NCBI GenBank assembly: GCA_002803225.1
Contig: NXFV01001910.1
Span: forward strand, 34,963-98,962
Direction: 5' to 3'
Source: Gamarada debralockiae
Taxonomy: Eukaryota; Ascomycota; Leotiomycetes; Helotiales; Hyphodiscaceae
DNA: 64,000 nucleotides
Shown piece after piece: positions 22,278-34,160 of the stretch. The position numbers and the translations under genes were made by a program. Each line of letters begins with the position of its first letter. Position 1 is the stretch's first letter. A model generated the notes under the pieces. It did no database searches and was not told where the DNA came from. It saw only the letters and a program-made list of their open reading frames with translations.

Positions 22278-22502
22278 TCTCGAGGTGATCAGGGTCTTTT
22301 GAAGTATGTATTGGTCCCCTTCCTGATTTTAAGTTTTCGCAAAAGCACCTCGTGGAGTTCCCGAGTGACCGAGTCAGATATATCTCCTGGCGTGAAATAT
22401 ACGCTGGATAGATGATTTATTCTCTTTCTTTTAGCTGCTGCTCGGGCTGAAGAGCCATGAATACATTTCCGCGAAGTGGCAGTGGGAAATTTTATTATAA
22501 AA

Positions 22503-22525
22503 TTTTTTTTTTTTTTTTTTTTTTT
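22503..22525. repeat. Poly-T tract
   Basis: A run of 23 T. It could be the A-tail of a retroposed element on the minus strand, but no target-site duplication is evident to the eye. Confidence 0.8.
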
Positions 22526-23681
22526 GCCACTGCAAGCCACACAGGGTTCCTGCCCAGGCAAATGGTAGGGTACATAAACTGAGGGATGCAGCATCGCGCC
22601 TCAGAGCCATGCAAGCCACCTACTGGCTCTTGAAAACGTATCCGCTGTGGTAGGCCGCCATAGACGCCAAATTCCCGATTCTAGCAAAGACTTGGCAATC
22701 AAACAAGAATTGAAAAGATTGAAAAGTGTAAAAAAGATAGCCCGAGACATTTCTGAAGTCTTCACTCATCAAAAGTAGCGCTTTGGCTGCCTGTGCTGTT
22801 GAGCGGAGGAGCTGTCCGTAAGAGCATTGACAGCTGATTGCCTGAAGGACGATATCACGATACGAAACACAAAATCCCATCGTCTGGGAGCGCTACCCTA
22901 GTAGATTCCCATCTTGACTAAACGGATTCGCAGATCATCAGTGACCATTCCATTTTCAATGCCGGGATGAGTACCTAAGGTGTCCGAATTCTTCGAAGGG
23001 TGTTTGGCTACTACGCTACAGTAGCGGACAGAATTGCTTAGCTACAACCAGCTCTTTGACAGAAGTACCGAGCTCCGTAAAAGCACATGTTAAGCCTTGA
23101 AAGGTGGCAAAATAACAAAAGTAAATAATAATATATCCCGGGGTTTTGCAGCCAAAAAAACAGCAGCTTCAATTCCACAAATCTGGATGGAAATTCGACT
23201 AGGATTGCCATGGAATTCTTATTTATTAACCCCGTCCCTTTCCTTTCTTTTTCTAGCACTTTTTGCCACAGCCGAGATTTGCGAACTTCACCTCAATTCA
23301 CTAGATTGCTTCAATACGTTCTGTTCATAATACCTGGAAAGAACACAATTCCGCATCGTTAAACTTTAATCACCTCAGCGCTCTCTTCATACTACGTTTG
23401 CACGTTCAGAGGTATCCCCTGCGACGACACGCATGATCTCTTAAGAAGCAACAACACAGAATTTTGCTCGATATTGTACATAAAGTATACACGTCCATCC
23501 AGAAACCCTTCGAAACTGAATTCACTCTTGATGTATCTGCCGTGCGACACATCGAATACTTGAGGATCGCAGCCCATCGACCTCCTCCTCGAGGCATCAT
23601 CTTGTAGAGGGCGTGGCTCGGCGCGCCCGAGGGACGCTTCCGTATTGCGGAAGGTTCAGCTGGACCCTCTAACTTCCCAAA

Positions 23682-26600
23682 ATGCCGCCTGGGACGAACA
23701 TTCAAGATGGTGGTGAAATAACGAAAGGTCCCGAATCGCTCACCCTCGAGATACCCTCACAGCAGCAAGACATATCAAAGCCAACTGAGTCACATGTATC
23801 TCCTCTGAAAATCGGCCAATGCCCACAGCTACGACAATCAGCTCTCCCAAGCGATTCAGAACCCCTGGCCCAGAATGGCCATTCGTCCTGGAGCGCGAGT
23901 TCGAATAACCAGTTGGGTAGCCCAGGATCGCACAGTGATCGCGTCTTCCCTATCAGAAGTGTGGTCAGTGTGAATTCCTCTCAAACCCCATACATCCTAC
24001 CAGGTCGAAACTCAAGCGACTCCCATAACTACTTCCCGTCTGGCGTTACAGCGGGCGAATCTCGTCCACAACAAGGCCAACCATATGAGTCGGATGGCAG
24101 ACCAATACCTCGAACACGCAAGCAACAACAAGAACCCCAGCCATTGGATCGGTGGAGGACAGACCGAAAGGCTTCTATATCCACAACTTTCAGCGATGAT
24201 AGATATGGATATGGGGCTCGGACGCAGCTCTTCAGCGACGCTGACTCTGAAAATTCCAATACGAGGGCGGATAGTGCGAGTTACAATGGCACTGACAAGT
24301 CAGGCTCTATAGGGAGACGTACCCCAGCAGATCAGGAGAGTATTGGAGGTCTTGTTACAGCCAGATTCAAGCACATTGTCACAGCCGAGGGACACGCCGT
24401 CATCACAGGGCGAGACGGGGAAACCTTACAACGATGCGAAGATGAGCCAATTCGCGTTCCAGGAGCTGTACAGAGCTTTGGGCTTCTTGTTGCCTTGGAG
24501 GAGAAAGATGGAGGAGAGTTGATGGTCCGAGTAGTCAGCGAGAATGCCTATCGCATGATCGGTTACACCCCCCAGGAGCTCTTTAAACTCAACAGCTTTC
24601 TTGATATTCTATCTGAGGAACAGCAAGATAATCTGCTTGATCACATCGATTTCATTCGGGATGAAGAAGCCGACCCTGCATCCAACGGGCCCGAAGTTTT
24701 CACGATTTCTATCCGCTCTCCTGCCAAGAAGTCTTCCAGAAGAAGTCAGAAGCTGTGGTGTGCAATGCATATCAACTCTTCTCATCCGGATTTCATCATC
24801 TGCGAATTCGAGTTAGATAATGACAAAATTTATCCTCTTGTTCCCAATGCAGAAGAGACACAAGAACCACCGGAAGACACCTTACACAGCAATCCTACCG
24901 AGGAGGAATACGCCGAAAGCACGGTTAACACAAGCAAACCACTTCGGGTACTCAGAAGTCCAAGGAAGCGGAACGGCGAGGCTGCCGCGATGGAGGTCTT
25001 CAACATCATGTCCCAAGTTCAGGAGCAATTGGCGTCCGCACCAAACCTCGACACATTCTTGAAAATTTTAGTGGGCGTGGTCAAAGAACTGACCGGATTT
25101 CATCGAGTTATGATCTACCAATTCGATAGCAACTTCAATGGACGGGTGGTTACCGAGTTAGTTGATGTGAGTCTAATTCCATATTCTTTCTTGCACGAGG
25201 CGGCCTTGAGAGGAAGTTAGAAACTTGGTCTACTGGATGCAAATTGTCTAACTCGTTGAGGCGGCTTTTGCTATTTCCAGCCTTTCAAAAATGCACGAGA
25301 CTAGTCCTCTCGCCATCGCTCAAGCACTCTGTACCAGGGCATCGAGTTGAGGTTGCCGGCTGGTAAACCTGAGACGTATTCTCTAGCACTGAGGAGTGTC
25401 TCTAGTTTCTCAATTTTTACGAGATGTGCAATGAATTTATATGAGCAAGTTTGCCATAATTCTTGTAATACATACAATGCTCTAACCATTCGTATTTGAT
25501 GCTGACATTATCTAGCCTCAAGTTGCTAAAGACCTCTACAAGGGACTCAATTTTCCTGCATCTGACATTCCAAAGCAAGCAAGAGATTTGTACAAAATCA
25601 ACAAAGTGCGACTCCTATATGATCGAGATCTTGAAACCTCTCGGCTTGTGTGCAGAAGCGTAGAGGATCTCGAACACCCTCTCGACCTCTCTTACAGTTA
25701 TTTGAGAGCCATGTCACCCATTCACATCAAATATCTGGCGAATATGGGGGTCCGATCCAGCATGAGTATTTCTATCAATGCGTTCAATGAGCTCTGGGGG
25801 TTGATTGCTTGCCATTCCTACGGATCCAAAGGCATGCGAGTGGCATTCCCAATCAGAAAGATGTGCCGCCTCATTGGCGATACGGCGTCGAGGAATATTG
25901 AGAGGCTGTCATATGCGTCACGACTTCAAGCACGGAAACTCATCAACACCGTTCCAACGGAAGCGAATCCATCGGGTTACATCATCGCTTCTTCAGATGA
26001 CTTTTTGAAGCTCTTTGACGCTGATTTCGGACTTCTTTCGATACGCGGCGAGACCAAGATCTTGGGCCAACTGGAACAATCACAGGAAGCACTAGCTATG
26101 CTGGAGTACTTGAGATTGCGGAAGATTACCTCCGTAATCACGTCTCAAGATATCAAGGAGGATTTCCCGGACCTTCGCTACCCTCCGGGCTTTTCAGTCA
26201 TTGCAGGCATGCTTCTAGTGCCACTAAGTGTAGGAGGTAACGATTTCATAGTCTTTTTCAGAAGAGATGTTGTCAAGGAAGTAAAGGTACGTCAATCTCC
26301 AGTCACGCAATTGGGACGTATCTTGGGAGAAGGTATTCTGATGTATTCATAGTGGGCTGGCAATCCGTACGAAAAATTCGTCAAAGAAGGCGCTGAAGGC
26401 TATCTGGAACCGAGGAAAAGCTTCAAGAGCTGGAGTGAAACTGTTGTAGGAAAGTGCCGGGACTGGACTGAGGAGCAGGTGGAGACCGCCGCTGATTTAT
26501 GTCTTGTTTACGGGAAATTCATTGAGGTGCGTAAAGACAACTTGAGCTTCCATGCACTGCTGACGTTGATTATTACTAGGTCTGGAGGCAAAAAGAAGCT

Positions 26601-28739
26601 GCTCCGCAGAGCAGCCAACTCACTCGACTTTTGTTGGCGAACTCCGCCCACGAAGTTCGAACTCCTCTCAATGCCATCATCAACTACCTCGAGATTGCTC
26701 TCGAAGGAGCACTTGATCAAGAGACGAGGGACAATTTGGCAAAATCTCACTCGGCATCGAAATCATTAATATATGTCATCAACGATCTCCTCGATCTAAC
26801 GAAAACCGAAGAAGGCCAAGATCTAATAAAGAACGAGATCTTCGACCTGCCAGCGACAATTCGGGAGGCAACTGACTCATTCAAGGGTGACGCGAAACGA
26901 AAAGGGCTCGAGTACGAGATTATTGAACATCCTGGCCTCCCACAATTCGTTCATGGTGATCAACAAAGAGTACGACAAGCTGTGGTCAATATCACCGCGA
27001 ATGCAATGCAGCACACGACCAGTGGTTGGGTCCACGTTGAATTATTGCTTCAAGAAATCTTGGATAACAGAGCTAACATTGAAATTGTTGTCCAAGATTC
27101 TGGTGCCGGAATGTCGAACGAAAAACTTGACGCTCTTTTCCGAGATCTGGAACAAGTCACCTCGGACATGGATGGCACGTTTGGTGGAACAGAGGAAGCT
27201 AAGAAGCGATTGACGGAAGGAAACATGCAGCGTACTCTGGGCCTCGGTCTTGCCATGGTAGCCAGAATTGTTCAGAATATGGATGGTCAATTACGTCTGA
27301 AATCCGAAGAGGGAAAAGGCTCTCGATTCGTCATCCAATTGCCATTTGTCCTTCCCGATGATGATTCCCAACTTTCTGGGAATGAGGAAAAGTCGGCGAT
27401 CATGACACTCCCTTCCACTTCTCCGTCAGAGGCAACGCCACCACCGCCTCAGTCCGATGGGGAGATAATGTTGATCGACAAGGTCAGTTCTATGAAGTCT
27501 GAGGGCGTCATTCGCAAACGCAGTATCGAAGAGATCGCCAGTCTGCATAGCTTTAGGAGCGGCTCTAGCAACAAGAGTAACAAGAGTAACAAGAGCGATG
27601 TCGACAGGCTGATCGACGCGATATCTGGTCCATTGGCCGTTGGAGAACCTGAGGACGTGGAAAGGACTGTGCAGAGATCCCACAGCAAGGGTAGTGGGCA
27701 TAGTCGGAAAAGTGCAGACAGTCATAGAAACGCTCCTTCTATGCGGTCCTCTAACTCTATGACTACCTACGACAGACAAGGCCAATTCAGAAGATCGAAG
27801 TCTTACGGTGCACCAGAGAATCTCCGTTCTCCTTTGGAAGGACCTCCAGGAACAGAGTTCGTAACGGACAATAAGACGTTAATGAAGACCAAAAGGGTGC
27901 CAGATGAATTTGCGGAGAATCTGGTTCAGACGCCGGCGGAAAAGGTACCTCCTCACATTGCCTCCCGGGTCCTATTTGATATCCATAAAGATGACCCAAG
28001 TCCCCCGCCACAGCAAGATGCGGAGCACCTTCAAATCTTGGTCGCAGAGGATGATCCGGTCAACAGCCGTATCATCAAAAAGAGACTTGAGAAGAGCGGC
28101 CATGAAGTTTATCTCACAGTCAATGGCGAAGAGTGCTCGAGCGCCTATGGAGAGAAGACAGCGTTCTTCGATGTGGTACTCATGGATATGCAAATGCCAA
28201 TCGTTGACGGGCTTACATCGACAAAGATGATAAGATCATTTGAGAAGTCACACTCTCAGTTCGACCTTTCTCCTCGAGCAGCCGTGAATGGCCGAGTGCC
28301 AATCTTCGCGGTCTCAGCCTCGCTTGTCGAGCGTGAGCGTCAGACCTACATCAACGCAGGCTTCGACGGATGGATCCTGAAACCAATCGACTTCAAGCGC
28401 TTGAATACGCTTCTGGCAGGCATAGTGGAAGACGAGACCCGAAACTCCTGCCTGTACAAAACTGGTGGGTGGGAACGAGGAGGGTGGTTCTGCAGAAAAT
28501 ATCCATCACTTTTCGATGCAAAAACGAGTCCTTCGGACAAAACACTAGTTCAAAATCCTCCGCGGCCCGGCATGAAGCAACTGCAGCGTGATATGGATTC
28601 TCTACACAGCAGCGAGTCCGGCTCGATTACACCCACGAGTAAAGAGCCTCGAAAGGCCTTTATTGATAATGAAGGCCAGGGGTCTACGAAAGGAGCCGAA
28701 GGAACCGAAACGACCGAAACGGTAGATGGGTATGTTTAG
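23682..28739 (+). CDS. fphA: Fungal phytochrome (hybrid histidine kinase red-light receptor)
   Basis: Exons 23682-25166, 25516-26286, 26353-26526 and 26580-28739 give 1,529 residues, all phase 0. The disordered N-terminus is followed by a PAS domain with the bilin-attachment signature RCEDEPIRVPGAVQSFG (Cys252). A GAF domain (FHRVMIYQFDSNFNGRVV, LYKGLNFPASDIPKQARDLY, AMSPIHIKYLANMGVRSSMS) and a PHY-type region come next. The kinase core has the H-box NSAHEVRTPLNAI with His834, an N-box (QAVVNITANAMQHT), and G-boxes (DSGAGM, GLGLAM). The receiver domain has the phospho-acceptor Asp1346 in VVLMDMQMP and a Lys in WILKPID. All catalytic positions are present. The family senses red/far-red light through biliverdin and feeds the SakA/Hog pathway and VeA in Aspergillus; the same here is inference. 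The first intron is 349 nt, long for this window. Confidence 0.95.
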
Positions 28740-29525
28740 GATGCTACCGATCAGCCAGAAGCTTGAAGATTCGTCTTGAGAGAGATACTTTATTGAATGA
28801 AGTGATAATTCACGACGGGGCGATTTTGGAAAAGGAAAAAGGGTTGCACGTACATATTACGGGGCCGGGCTTGGCCAGGATACCCTTTTGCGAAACATTG
28901 GATGGAGCGGGGGTTTTTTGGACGGCGTATATTGGCAAAATACGACTGATGAGCATGAGACACGTCTCTATGCCTTCACAATGAGCATATGGAACCCCAA
29001 TAAAGATGTATCAGGATCCTATGGCGTCTTTTGTGTATATTTGCTGCGATACGAGTGGATAGCCTGCGTTGAGGTAGATATATCGTGTCCTCTGTAACAT
29101 TTAGATGATTACACACCTAAATGTATATTGAACTGCATCTTGATCTCAGCAAAATTTCTGGCATCTTCTTTCCTCTGAAGTGTTAGCTTTGAGGCGTTCC
29201 GACTTCCCTGGCCTCGAAAAAATGTTAGGGTCTTCTTTCTACTCACACCGCTTTGCTACTGAGATCGTGGACTTAAGGTCTCGGAGAGTGCCTGTTTATC
29301 AACCGTAAATCGCCGAAGTGGGCTGTACCTTCCCGATCAAGCTTGAGAAACTCCGCGATTTAAAATCAGACGAAATTATCACAACAGCAGTTGTATCAGG
29401 ACGTTGCAGCACTCATTGCCGTGAAGTGTTACCTTTCATTCATTCGTGGTCACAACCGTCTTTTCAATCCTCTCGGCTGTTCTCTTCTAAACTTTTACCT
29501 ACTTCAAAGCTCCAATCAAGCAGCA
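28740..29525. other. Intergenic: phytochrome 3' region and hydrolase promoter
   Basis: About 790 bases between two plus-strand genes. The short frames around 28763-29097 and 29318-29542 show no domain; the latter overlaps the start of the next gene in another frame. A CT-rich stretch before 29526 fits a fungal promoter or leader. Confidence 0.45.
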
Positions 29526-30745
29526 ATGGCGCCGACGTATAAAATCGCAGTCATACAGCTGTACCCAAAGGTTTGTTCTTCTCTCTTCTTTGCGATACTG
29601 AGTCTTTATTTGGGCCACGAGGTAATGGAATCCGAGCCACAAGTCCTGGCTCGGTGGAAAGGGACTCCTTCCCATTGAAGACTTGAGAGGCTACCCCGCA
29701 TCACGTGTATCTCCCCCTTTCTCAGCATGGCTATCCTCTTTCCTCTTTGTAAGACTGGAAATATCTAATGTTGTTTCTATTTATTGGGAAGCCTCAAGGC
29801 CGCTTATATGAGCTCCGCTACTTAATCTTCTTGTCCGACCCTCACTCTCCGACGAAATCCCCCTTCCAATCTGTCTGAACCACAGCTCACACCTCTTCAC
29901 AGCCCATGGCAATAGAAGCCAACCACGCAAAAGCCATATCCTTCATCCGTGATGCAGCCTCGCAAGGCGTTCACCTCGCCGTCCTCCCCGAATACCACCT
30001 AACAAACTGGCTCCCCGACGACCCCGGCTTCATCCCTCTCTGCGCCCAATATAAAACCTACCTGACGGCCTACCAAGCCTTAGCAAAAGAGCTCAACATC
30101 TGCATCGTCCCGGGAACCATTGTCGAGAAACATGACGGTGACCTCCACAATGTAGCATACTTCATTTCCAACGATGGATCAATCCTGGGCCAATATCAGA
30201 AGAAAAATCTCTGGCATCCAGAACGTCCCCACTTAACGAGTTCGAAACATGAGCCTCATGTCGCTTTCGACACTCCCCTAGGAAAAGTAGGAATGTTGAT
30301 ATGCTGGGATCTCGCGTTCCCCGAAGCATTCCGCGAGCTTATCGCCGGCGGCGCAAAGACTATTATAATCCCGACCTTCTGGAACCTCAGCGATTGCAAT
30401 GAAGCAGGCCTAGCAGCCAACCCTCGCTCCGAAGCCTTATTCCTGGAATCCACTCTGGTGAGTAGGTGCTTCGAGAACACCTGTATGGTGGTATTCGCGA
30501 ACGCAGGAGGACCGGTAGGGAGGGTAACGACGGGGAGTTATGCGGGATTGAGCCAGGTGGCGGTGCCGTTTAAGGGGGCGTTGGGGAAGTTGGGTGCTGA
30601 GGAGGGGATGAGTGTTGTGGAGGTTGATATGCAGATTCTTGAGGATGCGGAGGATAATTATAAGGTTCGGGAGGATATGGGGAGGGAAGGTTGGCATTAT
30701 GAGTATACTTTAACGAGGGGAGAGGAGGGGAAGAGTAGATTGTGA
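29526..30745 (+). CDS. Carbon-nitrogen hydrolase (nitrilase superfamily)
   Basis: A 45-nt first exon (29526-29570, MAPTYKIAVIQLYPK) joins exon 2 (29903-30745) across a 332-nt intron, giving 295 residues. The catalytic triad of the superfamily is visible: Glu45 in VLPEYHLTNW, Lys115 in YQKKNLWHPER, and Cys149 in MLICWDLAFPE. The family hydrolyses amides, ureas or nitriles; the substrate cannot be read from the sequence. It has no signal peptide. Exon 1 is needed because the beta-strand TYKIAVIQLYPK opens every member of the fold. A start at ATG 29906 alone would lose it. The 3' half shows higher GT-rich codon bias but stays in frame. Confidence 0.88.
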
Positions 30746-31219
30746 GTTGGACGTGAATGGTATGGAAGAAATTAGAGGAGGCGGTTGTTTGACTGGTGAG
30801 GTTACCGAATGGCGTGTATAAATGATTTATGAGAACTTGGTCGTTATGTTTGGACGAAAGCTCTGTGAGATTGAAGACGTGCTTGTTGATAAGATGGGTA
30901 AATTGAATCAGGAATTCCCCAACATACTCTAAGCCCGGTGGAAAGGAAGTCGAAACTCGCTTTCATAAATCGAAACCACTGTAAGGGTCGACGTCGAATC
31001 GCTACACCAACATTAGGGTCTCAATGCGGAATGAGATGAGGTTGCCCAATCAGTCAATAAGGCGAATAAATCTAGATCGCTGCTGTGGTAATGCTCCATT
31101 GCATTTTGTAGCTGAATGTAGAGGCCTATGATATCAGGTCTCATACTACTAGCTGGCTTCATACTCATACAAACGATGCTTTCTTTCATGTCGAAAATGC
31201 ATCCATGCTTCTTCCATAA

Positions 31220-31454
31220 ATGTCTCGCTTCGCAGCGTTCTTTTCGGCAGCCGCCAAACCAGAGGCTGATTTTTACCGCCAACTCCAGCAAATGCAACCT
31301 ACTCCAGGTAAGTCCAGCCACAAACCCATCACTACTCAAATCAACTGACTTTTGTCTCTCCACGAGATGAACTTATACAACTCCAGGGTATACTATAACA
31401 AAAACAACCAGCATCATCATCGAAAATTCGCTTTTGCTTCATTCTGCGGCGTAA
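31220..31454 (+). CDS. Possible 51-residue protein (two exons)
   Basis: The frame opens with ATG 31220 and reads MSRFAAFFSAAAKPEADFYR and QLQQMQPTPG in exon 1 (31220-31307). It then meets a strong GTAAGT donor, a CTGAC branch-like site and an AACTCCAG acceptor at 31386. Exon 2 (31387-31454) continues in frame and ends at TAA 31452-31454, only 13 bases before the convergent stop of the RGT1-like gene. The exon-1 peptide looks coding, but nothing identifies it. It may instead be the surviving 5' end of a truncated gene. Confidence 0.35.
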
Positions 31455-31467
31455 AATCTCATATCGG

Positions 31468-34160
31468 TTATCGGACCGCAGCTCCGCCAAGTTTGTCCAA
31501 ATATCCGATCCGGACTAACTCCCGCAAGTCATGAAACCGCTGAAATATTTGCCCGCCCGTATTTGATTGTGAACTCTCCTTTCTGACCTCACTGGTCGAA
31601 CTCTCGGCCCTACCTTCTTCGGTAGCAGACGCCAGTTCCGCGAGTTGTTGTAGACCCTGGATAGCTGCGTGCTGGCTCGTGCCCGTTTTCGCACCAGCGG
31701 CGCCGCCAGCTCCGATGGATGGACCGGCGTTCTTGCTCTTGATTATCATTTCTCTGATAGAGGTGTCCCATCCGGACGGCGCGATCCGACTCTCCAGCAG
31801 GGAACTCAAGCCACTTTCAGCCTCCTTTCTCGTGTTATCGTGTCCCGTACATTCGATAAGCGCTGCTGCTGCGAAGGCAGTGGCATGGTGGGTCAATGGG
31901 CTTACGAGACCGGCATTGTTTTTCAGCTGTGTGACAATTTGCAGAGCGGGATCCAAGATATCTTGTGGTTCGGATTCGGGAAATCGCATAGCCATGAGTA
32001 TTCGGAGATACCAATAGCAGAGATGGATAACAGGAGAATTAGGAGGAGGGAAGAAGGATGGAGGCAAGGATTCGCGAAACCGTTCGAGCTCGCCTCTTAG
32101 CAGAGTGCTAAGTAAGGGAACAGAGGGAACGCCAAGGGCAGGGAGGTCGGTCGGGATGAGCGTGAAGTGGCCAAGAATGACGGATAGACCTAAAGATATC
32201 AGATAAAAAGAACGGGGATTTACAATTGGTGGACTTACGGGCCAAATGGTAAAGGTTGTCTCCCAACAGCGCTTGGTCCTCTGAGAAAACAACCACACTT
32301 GTATCGGGAATCATAAGTGGACTAGAGGTGCTTGCGGCATGCCATCGGTCCATGATGACCAGGCTCCACCAAATCCTTCTTGCAAGCTTCTCCTCAGAAT
32401 CGGGGTCATTCTCTAACTGCTGGTTCGCGGCCTTGTAGACGTGTAGCTTCATAGAATATGCTAATCCGACAGCACTTCCAAGCCAGAATGACTGTGGAAA
32501 ACCAACTTGACTTTGGGCTGGATCACGGTTGTCGGCTTCGATCGCCATAAGAAGCATAACTTGAAGGAGGACGAGGTTCGTTGCAAATGTGCGACCAGCC
32601 GTATTCTCATATTGGGATGCTACAGTAAACCAAGTCAGCAACTACTTATAAAAATGGAAGGTTTGAGTATCAAGGGCTTAAAGATTGAAAGAAATCCTCT
32701 GAAATCGACATTCTCAAGCTTCCCATTGAGATTCATGAGCCTGCCGAGAACAGACGTATCTGCCCTGAAGACTTACCAGTAAGGAGTTGGGCGGCCTTTC
32801 TAGAGCTTTGTTGCTCAGGTGGTGACGAGTTTGGTGTTGGGAAGGATCGGACAGCAGCATGGAGAGACTCATAAAAAGCCTCCCGTAATGCAGCTGGGCA
32901 GCTAGCAAGCCTGGAGCCCAACCTGCCCTTATTAAGGGCAAGAAGAGGATATGTTGGGTGTATGAAGTTGTAGTATCTAGGTTACAATCAGCAATCGAAG
33001 ACAAACAGAAAACGGGATCAATGCGATTTACTCACCCATCTACTATGCCTTCATCCCAATCAGCAACGCGCTCTTGATGGGTATGCTCTGCAGGTGTCAT
33101 ACTCTCGAAAGAGCTGCTTTGCCGACGGATTGGCTCAGGTGCAGTTCGCCATTGAGGAGCCGGTTGAAGGCCATTCGGTGAGTAATTGGGCTCTCGAAAT
33201 ACGTGGGTCGCACTAGGAGGAGCTGATTGAGGAGTTGCAAAAGAAGAAGAGGGATGTGGCAAGTGTCGGGGAGGTTCTTGTGAAGCCCAGCCAGTGGCAG
33301 GTCTCTGGGGTTGATATGGAGTTCCAAAATCACCGGAGACTGATGAATAGGTTCTCTTTCGCTGCATGTTGTCTGCATTTGGTGGAGGCGAGAATTCTTC
33401 AGAGCCACGTCGCTGTAATGGACTGTCTTGGTGAAGATATTGCTGAACAGGTATGTCGCCAGCCTGCTGCATCGCGCCTTCAAGCGTATTGAGGCGGTCT
33501 GCCAGCTCTTTGATATACCTAGACACAGCCAACTTCAGTTAATCTTTGTGTGCATTGTGGATGTTCGTGTTAAGAGAAAATGGTCAGGGAGAAGGTTGAG
33601 GTTGCATGTGCGAAGATGGTTGGATGTAGGGAAGCCTTGTGATTGAAAAAATTGATATAGATCACTTACCCTTTACTCGGCCCTCTCTTCATTGGCACTC
33701 TACTGAACTGACAACGCGTTCCGACACGTTTACAGCTCGTACATTGCTGGTCGCCAGACTCCTCTGTGGCATCACACCGGATCTTCTTTCGCCGGCACTC
33801 GTCACAGGCCCGGGACACCTTCGATCTCTTTCTGTTCGACGCGTCCGGAGAAGCTCCATATTGTCCTGCCATCTGGTCCATTTGTCCTGGGCTCGCCTGC
33901 AAGTGTGCGGCATGCGCTTGGGTTTGTTCATGGTGGTATTGATGCTGTACATTTCCTCTCTGATCTTGTCCTTCTGGTAAACCTCCGCCAGGTCCAGTAT
34001 TCATCATGGGGGCGAGTCCGCGCGATAGCTGAGCTGTCAACTGAAGCTCGTCGGGGTTTGATAACCCGGGTGGCTGCTGCTGTTGTTGACTCGAAGGTTG
34101 TGAATAAAAGGGTCCGCCGCTGTCCGCAGCCATCGCGTTCGGAGATGGATATGACTGCAT
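31468..34160 (-). CDS. RGT1-like Zn(II)2Cys6 transcription factor
   Basis: Five exons (33670-34160, 33036-33518, 32777-32976, 32239-32619, 31468-32189) give 758 residues. A Gln/Pro-rich N-terminus precedes the zinc cluster: Cys119, 122, 129, 140, 143 and 150 in SKVSRACDECRRKKIRCD and CTSCKRVGTRCQF. The linker RVPMKRGPSKGYIKELADRL is the one I recall from yeast RGT1, which represses and activates hexose-transporter genes in response to glucose. The middle part is a fungal-specific transcription factor domain (YYNFIHPTYPLL, LREAFYESLHAAVRSFP, LARRIWWSLVIMDRWHA). A role in sugar response is inferred from the family only. Introns have GTAAGT/GTGAGT donors and all phases close. It is convergent with the possible 51-residue gene. 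Confidence 0.85.

Larger units (their letters stand above)
20658..23681. other. AT-rich, repeat-laden gene desert
   Basis: About 3 kb without an intact gene. It contains very AT-rich segments (20,660-20,790 and 21,640-21,930) typical of RIP-mutated DNA, the pogo/WD40 relic at 20787-21510, a 12-bp tandem repeat at 22226-22277 and a run of 23 T at 22503-22525. The last ~350 bases before 23682 must hold the phytochrome promoter and leader. A minus-strand frame at 22289-22594 shows no recognisable domain. Confidence 0.6.

Noticed and set aside
22289..22594. 101-codon minus-strand frame with poly-Lys run
   Set aside because: The Lys run is the translated poly-T tract, and the rest has no recognisable features.
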